Assembly (NCBI GenBank): GCA_025526935.1
Contig: JAHLKD010000121.1
Coordinates: 84,851 to 148,850, forward strand
Direction: 5' to 3'
Source: Cladochytrium replicatum
Taxonomy: Eukaryota > Chytridiomycota > Chytridiomycetes > Cladochytriales > Cladochytriaceae
Length of the DNA: 64,000 nucleotides
A model generated the notes under the pieces. It did not search any database, was not told the origin of the DNA, and was given only the letters and a program-made list of their open reading frames with translations. Positions 52,209-62,423 of this stretch are shown here, one piece after another (position 1 is the first letter of the stretch; every line of letters starts with the position of its first letter). A program made the position numbers and the translations under genes.

Positions 52209-55190
52209 ATGTCGACAACTTCGAGGGTTCAGGATCGCTTGGCGAGGGCTCATGTTGGACAGCCTTTGGAACCTCGGGAACGATTGCGGCATCTTGCGGA
52301 GCGCTTGGGGGAACCTCGCAATGCGTGGAGGAATGCGTTTTTGTTGATGTATTCATTGGAGGACGTTGCTGGATTTTTGGCCAGTATTGGATCTGGCCAG
52401 ATCGCTGTCCCGAATGCACTTGTGGAATTGCTAAACCGTGCGCGTGAAGAGGGACGCGCTGAATCGGCCGTATCGCTCGAGCAGCTTGAAATCGAGAACG
52501 ATGCACTTGTGATGCAGTGCTCGGCGCTTGCGGATAACTTGGTTCTGGCGACGGATCAGCTTGATCCCATTGATGTTCCTGATGTCGAGGACGATGGAGA
52601 GAAGCGTTGGACTGATTCCCAGACCCAGACCGATTTTTGGGATGCCGATTTATCGAACCATGATGGAATTGGCCAAAACTTGGCAGACCTGCAGCAGGAA
52701 CTGGCTAGTGCTTGTCGAGAGCTTCGCGTTGCACAGGAGAATGCAGCGGAAGCACGGCGCAAGGCAGCCAGTGCTGCAGCGGAGCTAGAGACGGCTCGAT
52801 CGGTGGAGGCAAAGCGAGTTTCAGCTCTGGATGACTTGGAGAAGCAGTTGAAGGTGTCCCAAGAGCTTGCCAGCCAACTCCGCATCGAGGCCGAACTGGT
52901 AGAGGCGGAATTGGCCTCAGTGAAGGCTGCCGGAGCCAGTCTTCGCACTCGTTTGGATCGCGCCAACATACCCGACGGCGAAATGGCGCAGCAGAGCGGG
53001 CGTGGGAGCGAGGTCTCTTCACAAAACGAAAATGGACCTCCAACGTTGGCAGATCGATTTTGTGGTCTGTGGCGAGCAGAATGCAGGGCCAACCACAAAT
53101 TGCGTGAAGCTTTGGATTTATCAATTGCTGAATGTGACAGATTGAAGAGGGATCGTGATCAGATTCGAGCATTACTTGCAGTGTCATCATCATCTGACGA
53201 TCAGCACTCCGATATGCAAGAGCTTGGACCAAAGGACTCGGCATCACAACAAGCTTCCCCAGTTTTACCATCTGCCCAATTTGTTTTGAAAGATGCAGCT
53301 GTACCAACAGTGAAAACACTTGGAACTAGTGATTATCATGGACCTACAGCGGATGTTTTCCAGAGCTTTCCAGTTGGCCAATCTTCCCCTCCACAGGGAA
53401 ACATTGGACTGGAAATTGTTTCAGCACTCCAACAAACTGGGCTTCTCACCAAACGATCAGAGAAGTTAGACCAGAATGCTCTAAACAGCATACCTCTTTT
53501 TGCTGGGACTTCTTCTTCAGGCCAGGCTGATGATGCCAGCTCAAATGAGTTAGGGAAGTTTTTCAAAGCAGTGACAAAAGTTGCAATTAGTCAAGCTTGG
53601 ACAGAACCAATGCAAGCTCAAGCTATGGTGCTACGGTTCAAAGATAATTCTGCAGTGTCACGCTGGTGGGACGATCGTGATGAACAGTGGAGGCGTGAGC
53701 GTGTTCAGGATTTGGAAAAGCCAGCACAGCGTTATCTAGCAATTATAGAAAAAAATAATGGAGATTTGAAGCAGTGCAGTGAGCAAGAGCGAGTCTTTGC
53801 CACCTCTTGGGAATTTATAGATAATATTCTGTATCATAATGCTGGAGGTTGGAAGGTATTTGTACCAACTGAGGTTGCCGAAGCAACTATCCTCCAGGAT
53901 AGACATGAAAGAGGTGGTCATTTTTCTGCTGAAAAAATGTTTGCTGCATTAGCTACAGTCTTCTGGTTTCCAAAGATGCTGCATAAGATCAGGAGATGGG
54001 TCAAAGGTTGCCAGGTGTGTCAAGATCATGCCCGAGCACCCCCTCATTCAACTTTCCTCCGGAATATTGCAGCCATAACTGGTCGTTGGGCTCATTCATC
54101 TTTAGACAATGCAGGTCCATTCTGTGGTTGTCATCCATTGATTGGCATTCTTGTTGTAGTCTGCTGCTTCTCTTCACGATGTCATCTCTACAAGTGTAAC
54201 ATCAACCCAACATCCGAAGAAGTTGGCAATTTGATATACGAGAGATATTATCCACTCCATGGTTTACCAGAGAGATTCACATCAGATAGAGGATCTGCCT
54301 TTGTTAGTGGGATGACGCAGACAGTCCTGAAGCGATTGGGAATCGAGCAGCATTCTAGTACAGCTCATCATCCACAGGCTAATCCATATGCAGAGAGCAC
54401 AGTGAAATTGGCAGTTGCAGTTCTATCCAAATTAGCTGATGCAGTGTACGATGGGGATGACTGTGGGTTAGCATGGGAGCGTTACCTTCCGATGGTTGAG
54501 TTCGCAATCAATTCACAAGTTCGAGCCAGTAATGAACCTTTGGGAGTTACCAGATTTGAACAGGATTTGGGATATAATCCCACTGGTCCAGGAGCCCTTA
54601 TCGATTCGTCAGAACATCGTGCCCTACGGTCAGCTGATGCAGAAAGACTAGTCGATCGATTGAGGGAATTGCAAATCCAGTGCACTACACTTTATTCAGA
54701 ATATCAGGAGTATTATAAAAGAGCTCAGGACACTAAGAGGCCAATTCCAATATTCAAAGTTGGAGACGATGTTATGCTCACCACCAAGCATATGAAGTTC
54801 TATCAACGGAAACTATCGGAATCTTGGGTTGGTCCATTTGTCGTTGAGGAAGTGGGCAAGTATGACACCTACCGTCTTGCACTTCCCAAAAAGTTTTCTC
54901 GTGTCAATCCTTGGTTTCATGTTTCAATGTTGAAGAAGCATGAACCTCCTGCTCCCCGGCAGCAAGGTCGAGATAGGCCAGAACCGGAGCTCGAAGAAGA
55001 TGGTGAATGGTATGAAGTCGAACGAATAGTGGCTCACCGGAAACATCGCGGGAAACTCCAGTTTCGTGTGCGTTGGTTAGGCTATCCGCCCTCTGATGAC
55101 TCCTGGGAACCTGCTGACGAACTGGAAGAACATTCAGCTGACACTGTTGCAGAGTACAAGGAGCGTGCAGGTGTTTTCATTCTTTTTTGA
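52209..55190 (+). CDS. Gag-integrase fusion with chromodomain, RT absent
   Basis: An uninterrupted frame of 993 aa from ATG 52209 (the frame is open back to 52062). Residues 1-490 are Gag-like: alpha-helical, with a long coiled coil (RVAQENAAEARRKAASAAAE) and a capsid-start-like NSAVSRWWDDRDEQWRRER. At about residue 497 it passes directly into the segment preceding integrase (KPAQRYLAIIEKNNGDLKQC), then the HHCC zinc finger (RHERGGHF ... CQVCQ), the catalytic core with Asp in SSLDNAGPF, Asp in TSDRGSAF and Glu in YAESTVK (D-x35-E spacing), the GPF/Y-type region, and a C-terminal chromodomain (WYEVERIVAHRKHRGKLQFR, RWLGYPPSDDSWEP). Protease, reverse transcriptase and RNase H are missing. It must depend on another element for cDNA. 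The group is the Ty3/gypsy chromoviruses. Confidence 0.9.
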   Translation: MSTTSRVQDRLARAHVGQPLEPRERLRHLAERLGEPRNAWRNAFLLMYSLEDVAGFLASIGSGQIAVPNALVELLNRAREEGRAESAVSLEQLEIENDALVMQCSALADNLVLATDQLDPIDVPDVEDDGEKRWTDSQTQTDFWDADLSNHDGIGQNLADLQQELASACRELRVAQENAAEARRKAASAAAELETARSVEAKRVSALDDLEKQLKVSQELASQLRIEAELVEAELASVKAAGASLRTRLDRANIPDGEMAQQSGRGSEVSSQNENGPPTLADRFCGLWRAECRANHKLREALDLSIAECDRLKRDRDQIRALLAVSSSSDDQHSDMQELGPKDSASQQASPVLPSAQFVLKDAAVPTVKTLGTSDYHGPTADVFQSFPVGQSSPPQGNIGLEIVSALQQTGLLTKRSEKLDQNALNSIPLFAGTSSSGQADDASSNELGKFFKAVTKVAISQAWTEPMQAQAMVLRFKDNSAVSRWWDDRDEQWRRERVQDLEKPAQRYLAIIEKNNGDLKQCSEQERVFATSWEFIDNILYHNAGGWKVFVPTEVAEATILQDRHERGGHFSAEKMFAALATVFWFPKMLHKIRRWVKGCQVCQDHARAPPHSTFLRNIAAITGRWAHSSLDNAGPFCGCHPLIGILVVVCCFSSRCHLYKCNINPTSEEVGNLIYERYYPLHGLPERFTSDRGSAFVSGMTQTVLKRLGIEQHSSTAHHPQANPYAESTVKLAVAVLSKLADAVYDGDDCGLAWERYLPMVEFAINSQVRASNEPLGVTRFEQDLGYNPTGPGALIDSSEHRALRSADAERLVDRLRELQIQCTTLYSEYQEYYKRAQDTKRPIPIFKVGDDVMLTTKHMKFYQRKLSESWVGPFVVEEVGKYDTYRLALPKKFSRVNPWFHVSMLKKHEPPAPRQQGRDRPEPELEEDGEWYEVERIVAHRKHRGKLQFRVRWLGYPPSDDSWEPADELEEHSADTVAEYKERAGVFILF

Positions 55191-55231
55191 GTTTATCTGA
55201 TGACATGAGCTTTGGTGACCCAAAAGCTCAT

Positions 55232-55246
55232 CTTCGAGGGGGCACC
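55232..55246 (+). other. polypurine tract
   Basis: TTCGAGGGGGCACC lies directly before the 3' LTR, the expected position for the plus-strand primer. The minus element has a related tract (TTCGAGGCGGCATC) at the equivalent place. Confidence 0.6.
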
Positions 55247-55715
55247 TGTTAAATTCTGTGTACCCTTGGAGGGCTTACCCATTGTTTTGTGCAATAGGCT
55301 TTTCTCTTGGGCTTGAGAAGTTTTTATGCTATTGCTCGATTTATGTTTTGGGCAGTCATGCTGTTTATTTTCTTTATTGTAATTGTTGAATATTCTTCTG
55401 TGTGGGAATATTTATTGCGGTGTGAGGGTGGCTGGTTCCTTGAGACAGTGGAACAAACCAAACACTCACACACCACAGGTATAAATAAAGGAGACAGTGG
55501 AACAAACCAAACACTCACACACCACAGTCTTCCTGGTTAGCAATCCCAGCCTTGATTTGTATTAGCCACAGAGTGCTTGTGTGCAACAAGGGAATTTGCT
55601 TTATCATCACCCCATATTCAACTGGGCCAAGAGACGGAACCTGGAGCTGTTGTGCTAGCTAAAGTACAGCTAAACACGCCCTACCGCTGCCAGGAGAAGC
55701 CCTTGGTTTTTAACA
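55247..55715 (+). mobile_element. 469-bp LTR, 3' copy of Gag-integrase element
   Basis: It has the same boundaries and length as 51592-52060. It is followed by GCTAT, the right-hand member of the 5-bp duplication that flanks the whole composite. Confidence 0.9.
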
Positions 55716-56344
55716 GCTATATCATACTTGAGTACATCTCGTATGATATTAATGCAAGGTACTACATACTTATTTCTCATGGAGAACATGTCATTGTAGA
55801 CAAGATTATAGCTAATCTTCATGTTCTGCTCACAATAGTTATTGTGAACAATCTCTGGGATCTATATCTCCCTATTTGAGAGAATGATATTTATATTAGA
55901 TATTCCTATAAATCTATAGTCACAGGTTAATTATAAAAGCCGAAACGTATATTTGAGTTGTTTGCACAATTCAAAGAGCGTGTGGCGATGTGAGATTTCA
56001 GGTGGCTGTGGCGTGAGAGCGTTGTCAACCTGTCTCCTGAAAGTAAAATAACCTTCAAGTAACTGTCCTTGCTTCTACAGCAATCCGCAAGGCAAAGTCC
56101 GAACACTGGGAGCAAGCGAACCAACCTACTGCTTCTGAACAGGTCACTCAGTAGTCTGTCTAGGATGATCTGTTGCTATTTGCAATGCATTCTTAGATCT
56201 GTGGTCACGTGATCTATTTTTAAGGCCACTAACATATATCTGAACAAATCAAAAACTAATTAAACAAATCAAAAATGAATTAAATTCTTAACAAATCAAA
56301 AATTAATTGAATTCTAAACAAAAGATAGGAAATCCCAATCCACC
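55716..56344. other. AT-rich spacer, nothing recognised
   Basis: Sequence between the composite and the second LINE copy. It contains a simple repeat of AACAAATCAAAAATTAATT-like units (about 56243-56320), where the LINE copy breaks off. No gene was seen. Confidence 0.4.
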
Positions 56345-59300
56345 AACTCTTTCCCCAGACGACACAGTGCATAACAAAAACGCTTGAGTACCTGAAGCTG
56401 AGCAGTGGAAGGCCGAAGAAGTGCTAAACCAAACTCAAGTGAAGGTCTAATAAAAGACGAAAACAACAACCTGGCAACACGAGGAGCAGACCCACAAAAG
56501 TACGAGATATAAGGCGCAAAAAGATGCAATGACACACGTGCTTTCTCTAAGCGATGACCAATAGTTACAGCAAGATCAAACCCTGCAATAGTAAAATAGT
56601 GACCAAGGCTTCAAGGGGGTGGGTAACCGCTGAGAAGATAACACAGCACACTTTGAAGGTGAAAACACAAAATGAGAAGCTAAATCAAAATCTTCACAAA
56701 TTTTCAATGCACGTCGGGCTTGCTCAGGGGTGGCAGAAAACAAAGCTATGTCATCAGCAAAAATCAATGAATTGAAAACAGGAGTGTTATAAGAAAACCT
56801 AGCAAGATGAGAGGATTCACGACGAAGGAGCTGTGCTAAAGGATTGATGAGAACTGAGTACAAGAACGGAGACAAAACAGAACCTTGAAAAAGACCTCGT
56901 GGAAGCAAAAACAAATCAAAGCACGATTCTCTATAACAACCTGAGAAGAATAATGATCAAACATACTCATCAAAACAGAGATCAAAAGGTTTGGAATTCT
57001 GGGAAATTGACGAAGACGTTCCCACAAAAGAGGCCCATGCACAGTATCATACGCTGCTTTAATATCTAAGAAAGCAACACAATAAGGCAGAGCAGTGCGG
57101 GAAGCCGTCAAAGGGTAGCATCTAATGCAAAAACACACTCAACACCTGAATGATTGGCCTGGAAACCAGCTTGGGCGGGATCAAGTTTACCTACATAAGC
57201 TACAAGCATAGGAAGCAGGGTACGCTCAAAGAATTTTCTATCAACGTTGGTTAAATAATGGGGCGGTACTGACTAATATCACCAATGGAACCTTATTCTT
57301 CCAAACAGGTAACAACAAGCCAGCATTCCGGGCAGAGGGCAACAAACCTGAACGGAAATAGTGTTTGAAAGTTGAACAAAAAGAATAGCAACATCAGAAG
57401 CTAACGGCTTAAATAACTCAGCTGGAATATGGTTTGGGCCAGGAGCAGGGTTGTTTGGGGAAGAACGAATAGCACAAACAAAGTCACTAACACTAACTGA
57501 CACAGAATCATTCAGCGCATGTAGACAAATGTGTTCTGCACTGGCAGAGGATTGTGCAAACTGAGTCTGATAAACAGAGGCAAAGTGATTGCGATAATGA
57601 GATAAAGAGGCGGGGTCAGACAATAAACCACTTGCAGCTGAATGCCGTTGATGACACCTACGTGTGGTGGAAAGAACTTTGCTAACCTCGGTTAAAGAAC
57701 TAGGAGAAGAACTAAACATATTGTCGCCAGAAGCCTCTCGAGCTCGATGAGAAAGGGACCAAGTACGAAAAGCTTTGACACGCTCACGCGATAGCCGGTC
57801 ACGCTCCAAGCGGAAATACTCAACTAAAACAGGATCAGGATCATCACAGGAAGAAACAGCTAAATAGTGCTTATGAGCAAGTAAGTAGCTCTGTCGCAAG
57901 GCCACTAAATGCGGTGGCAACAATGGCAGGGCAGGGTGAAGACGACCTAAACTGGGAGGTCCAATGACACAAGCAGCGCACGAAGTAACAAAGGACAAAA
58001 TAATATCTAATGCAGAGTCAATACATCCCTGTGCAACATCCACAGACATTTGGGCAAGGGCGGGAGCTTCTAAATTGGACGAGCGCAGCATTGACATGAG
58101 CAAGGGTGGGATCAAAAAACAAATGTCCCACATCCTCCATTGCTTGAAAGACAGCAGGTTCACACAACAGATGAGCAGCCCAACGCTTGTGGGGGGAACT
58201 AGCAGAGGGAGCGCCGGCAGTAGGAGGAGCAAAAGAAAAAACAGCTGTAACCGGAAAATGGTCAGAAGCCCAAGGCATAAACTTGCCGTCGGCAAGACGA
58301 CTATGAACTATGTAAGAAATAGGATCACATTGAAGCAGAGGATTGACAAACAACAAATCGATAATGGAGTCACCATTGCGAGAAGAAAATGTGGGGTTAT
58401 GACAGGAAGGGTGCTTAACTAGAGAGAAACTAGCCGCAGAAATAAATTGCTCAAACAACCTACCCCTACGATTTGAAGAATGATCACCAGTACCTAAAAA
58501 ACGGGCATCGAAATCGCCCAACAAAAGAACAGGGCACGGAGACGACGGGACATGTTGAGGAAGTGAAGCAATAAACTCTTCAAGGAAGGGGTCCTGAGCA
58601 ATACCACACAGAGGCAAATAATACCCTCCAACCAAAAGCCCACGAAATGTAAACCATAGAGAGGTGCCACCATAACTAGAAACGAGACGGAAATCAGAAG
58701 CTCTACAAAGACTGCGATTGATCAAGACTCCCACACCAGCCCGTCGTGTACCTGATGACCCAGGAGAAAAACGAGTGTCAAAAATCAAATCTGGAGAAGG
58801 CAGCGGGTCTAAAGGAAAAAGGTGTGTTTCAGTCAGGAGCAGAAAAACAATGTGATTTGTGCGCATAAAACGAAACAGTGAATCAAGAACTCCAAAGCTC
58901 AAATTGCGACAATTGAAGGTACCAACTCGAACACTAATCATTGACGAAGATGGGTTGAGCGAGGCTGACGCGCAATCCCGCGGGCACTGTCCAGCACAGT
59001 TTCCTGAGCATCCATGGGGAGCTGACCACGGACATACAGGAAAATAGCAGGATCAGTAACTGAACTGAGGATATGTGCATATCTCTTGTGGACAACTTCC
59101 CTGACCGCAGCCTCCCGCTGCTCCAAAGGCAGAGTAGAGGCTCGGCAAAGAAAGTCAGGGTTTGATTCGTCAGTGGAAGCTTCCTGGGTGGAGAAGTGCG
59201 CACAGAGAGCAATTGCGGTTGAGCGAATACAGATTAAGGAAGCAATGTTGCGACCAACGAAACTGATACCACGCACCACCTCATCGCCCAAGAGGGCCCT

Positions 59301-59790
59301 CAGCATGGTCTGCACAAAGCCGAGCCGCTGTCTCATGATGTCCTTGATGTACACAGTGGTCAAATCATCCACACGGGCCTGAAGATCAGCAGGTGGGGAG
59401 ACCAGCAGCGGAGAGGTCGGAGGATAGAATACGACAGGCCGAGGGCCACAAAGGCTGACATTCGAAGTGGGGTCACGACCAGCAAGGGCAGTCCTGACAG
59501 CTTCTGTACAAGATTCAGCACTCAGTGTGGGAGACTCTCAAGCACACGGGCACGGGCATTGGCAGCAGCAGCGGCATAAGTGCGTGGACCACGAGGTCCA
59601 CGTGGGGCAGGTTGACCAGACGGGGGGCAAGGGCCAGGAGCACCAGAGTTCCCAAGATCGTCCTGAATTGAAGGATTACCATGCAGTTGTCTAGGGGGAA
59701 GGCACACAGGCGCAGCCACATCATCATGGCGGGAGACAGGGGCAACCGGAGGTGAAGGCGAAGGCAGGGCCTCCCAAAGCGACCCACCAG
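56345..59790 (-). pseudogene. second LINE copy, truncated and frameshifted
   Basis: The minus strand is closely similar to the LINE at 29371-34236. ORF1 pieces are at 59787-59515 and 59372-58938; the endonuclease at 58941-58018; the middle and RT at 58295-57279, 57138-56836 and 56914-56576 (LFSATPEQARRALKICEDF); and the late ORF2 at 56535-56345. At least five frameshifts or small deletions separate these. The 5' end is cut at ORF1 (equivalent to about 29841) and joins a poly(A) tail repeat. The 3' end is also lost, breaking off at a VLKRFCYALCRL block, so no poly(A) of its own remains. Confidence 0.88.
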
Positions 59791-59791
59791 A

Positions 59792-61020
59792 TTTTTTTTT
59801 TTTGAACAATATTATTTATTTATTTGCACATACAATGCATAACAATAAACAACACCCAAAGTGCCTTACAAGATGGTCGTGGACCAGCACATAGGGAAGC
59901 GCGCAAGTCGGAGGGCAAGGTGAAATAGAAATCTGAGATCTTAAAAACTCATTCCTGTGACTACCTGTCAGGCTCTGCTCAGGTGTCAAATACAGGTGAG
60001 GGATAAAGAAAAGAAAGAACACTCAACATTGTGAAGAATATAACAGCAAAGAGCAAATCACGGGTCAACGAAGGTCAGAAGCTGAGGTCATCGAAGGGGC
60101 ATATAATCGAGCGAGATGCACTGCGTAGAAAGATGAGACGGATCAACAAGATTGCGGTAGAACAATGCAACAGCTGGCTCAGACGTAGTAGCAATCGCCT
60201 TGGCACTTCGATGGAGCAGAGAGTCATAGCGTTGCAGAGAGTCGGAACTGTCAGAATACGAAGGGGGACACATCCAAATCAGTGATTTCTCGACCAGTAT
60301 GTGTTTGCGGATCAGATCAGCAGCATAAGAACGACAAAGAAATTCACAGAATCAGAGCCGAGAAATGAGATGTAGCGGATGCCATGGTAAGCGGTATACG
60401 GAAGATCTTTGCGAAGGTCCCTGAACCAGAAATCGGAGAGTAGTGAAGGATTCGGCACATTCTTGACAAATTTGAAGCTTCTATGCGAGGTCGGCAGGTC
60501 GTCCAAGAGGAAGTGCGAAACAAGTAAAGCTCATTCATGGAATCATTGGCGGCAGGTGATGAGGCTGGAGATGGGGCTGAGCAGGTGGCTGAACTGTCAA
60601 GAGTGGTGGTGGCAGTGTGGGTGGCACAGGGGCAGTGCTGGTGGCAGTGTTGGTGGCACCAAGGGCACAGGTGGCAGCGATGTGTAAATGTGGAGGAGAA
60701 GCAGGGAGAGTTGGAAGCAGATCAGGGTTGAGGGTAGCAGGGGAGGAGAGCAGAAAGGGACGCAATAGAAGTGCAGAGCACTTTAGGAAGGTCAGGGAAC
60801 TTGCAAAGTCAGAAGGCAGAGCAGAGGCAAGTGAGAGAGATAAGGGTGAGCAGAGGAGTAGCTCCTGCTAGTCAGCAGACTGCTCAGAAGAGAAGCAGGT
60901 CAAGGGGTCAATGGAGAGCTAAGGGAGAGAGGAGCAGAGGTGAAAAGAAGGGTAGCAGGGGTACAAGGCTCACAGTTGCGATGGATAACCGGAGGTGAGG
61001 TGCAATGATCATGGCAGATA
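59792..61020 (-). mobile_element. ORF1-only half-LINE unit A
   Basis: Read on the minus strand, a unit of about 1.2 kb starts near 61020. It has a Pro/Ala/Thr/Ser-rich part (60765-60535), then an ORF1-like part (60506-60312; 60273-60088 with SDSSDSLQRYDSLLHRSAKA and ATTSEPAVALFYRNLVDPS), and ends with the tail repeat and poly(A) at 59803-59792. The coding part matches the last third of LINE ORF1 in layout (HISFVGRNIASFICIRS versus YISFLGSDSVNFFVVL). Frames are broken. No endonuclease or RT is present. Confidence 0.65.
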
Positions 61021-61042
61021 AGATAGACAATGTTGAGAAACC

Positions 61043-62310
61043 TTTTTTTTTTTTTTTTTTGAACAATATTATTTATTTATTTGCACATACAATGCATAAC
61101 AATAAACAACACCCAAAGTGCCTTACAATGGTCGTGGACCAGCACATAGGGAAGCGCGCAAGTCGGAGGGCAAAGCGAAATAGAAATCAGAGATCTTAAA
61201 AACTCATTCCTGTGACTACCCGTCAGGCTCTGCTCAGGTGTCAAATACAGGTGAGGGATAAAGAAAGAAAGAACACTCAACATTGTGAAGAATATAACAG
61301 CAATCACTGGGTCAACGAAGGTCAGAAGCTGAGGTCATCGAAGGGGCATATAATCGAGCGAGATGCAACAGCGTAGAAAGATGACGGATCAACAAGATTG
61401 CGGTAGAACAATGCAACAGCTGGCTCAGACGTAGTAGCAATCGCCTTGGCACTTCGATGGAGCAGAGAGTCATAGCGTTGCAGAGAGTCGGAACTGTCAA
61501 ATACGAAGGAGGGGACACATCCAAATCCAGTGATTTCTCGACTCCAGGTATGTGTTTGCCGGATCAGATCAGCAGCATAAGAACGACAAAGAAATTCCAA
61601 CAGAATCAGAGCCGAGAAATGAGATGTAGCGGATGCCATGGTAAGCGGTATAGCGGAAGATCTTTGCGAAGCAACACACGAAGGTCCCTGAGTTGGGCGA
61701 CGAGTAAAACCAGAAAATCGGAGAGTAGTGAAGGATTCGGCACATTCTTTGACAAATTTGAAGCTTCTATGCGAGGTCGGCAGGTCTGTCCAAGAGGGAA
61801 GTGCGAACAGGTACAGCTCATTCATGGAATCATTGCGGCAGGTGATGAGGCTGGAGATGGGGCTGAGCAGGTGGCTGAACTGTCAAGAGTGGTGGTGGCA
61901 GTGTGGGTGGCACCAGGGGCAGTGCTGGTGGCAGTGTTGGTGGCACCAAGGGCACAGGTGGCAGCGACGTGTAAATGTGGAGGAGAAGCAGGGAGAGTTG
62001 GAAGCAGATCAGGGTTGAGGGTAGCAGGGGAGAGAGCAGAAAGGGAGCGCAATAGAAGTGCAGAGCACTTTAGGAAGGTCAGGGAACTTGCAAAGTCAGA
62101 AGGCAGAGCAGAGGCAAGTGAGAGAGATAAGGGATGAGCAGAGGAGTAGCCCCTGCTAGTCAGCAGACTGCTCAGAAGAGAAGCAGGTGAGAGGGTCAAT
62201 GGAGAGCTAAGGGAGAGAGGAGCAGAGGTGAAAAGAAGGGCAGCAGGGGTACAAGGCTCACAGTTGCGATGGATAACCGGAGGTGAGGTGCAAATGATCA
62301 TGTCAGAGAG
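61043..62310 (-). mobile_element. ORF1-only half-LINE unit B
   Basis: A near-duplicate of unit A in the same orientation, with an 18-base poly(A) (61060-61043 on minus). Frames are longer: 62301-61822 (159 aa, Pro/Ala/Ser-rich) and 61825-61322 (167 aa, HRSFKFVK ..., SSDSLQRYDSLLHRSAKAIA). Small indels distinguish it from unit A. Its 5' end lies within about 40 bp of the 5' end of tRNA-Leu at 62341, pointing away from the tRNA. Confidence 0.65.
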
Positions 62311-62340
62311 ATGGTGGTCAAGGCGTGGTAGTGTTTGTCA

Positions 62341-62423
62341 GGGGAGATGGCCGAGTCGGTCTAAGGCGCCACGTTAAGGCCGTGGTTTCTTCGGAAGCGT
62401 GGGTTCGAATCCCACTCTCCTCA
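62341..62423 (+). tRNA. tRNA-Leu (AAG)
   Basis: An 83-nt cloverleaf. The acceptor pairs GGGGAGA with TCTCCTC (one G-T pair). The D arm is GCCGAGTCGGTCTAAGGC. The anticodon arm CCACGTTAAGGCCGTGG reads AAG at positions 34-36. A long variable arm (TTTCTTCGGAAG) is typical of tRNA-Leu. The T arm is GTGGGTTCGAATCCCAC, and the discriminator is A. No intron. Confidence 0.95.

Larger units (their letters stand above)
49004..55715 (+). mobile_element. 6.7-kb head-to-head LTR retroelement composite
   Basis: The block is bounded by GCTAT at 48999-49003 and again at 55716-55720. Its left end is TGTTAAAAACC and its right end GGTTTTTAACA, i.e. two inverted U5 ends of related LTRs. From left to right: a 101-bp LTR fragment (-), a 129-bp leader (-), a 477-bp LTR (-), 1.4 kb internal (-), a 477-bp LTR (-), GACC, a 469-bp LTR (+), a Gag-integrase element (+) and a 469-bp LTR (+). 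A matching 5-bp duplication only at the outer ends suggests that the whole block entered this site as one unit. Confidence 0.7.

Noticed and set aside
53998-54300. Idea that the integrase ORF belongs to a full Ty3/gypsy element
   Set aside because: The space between Gag and integrase holds no protease, reverse transcriptase or RNase H, and the frame passes directly from one to the other.
55232-55720. GACC at 51588-51591 as a 4-bp target duplication of the plus element
   Set aside because: The bases after the 3' LTR are GCTAT, not GACC, so it does not flank both ends.
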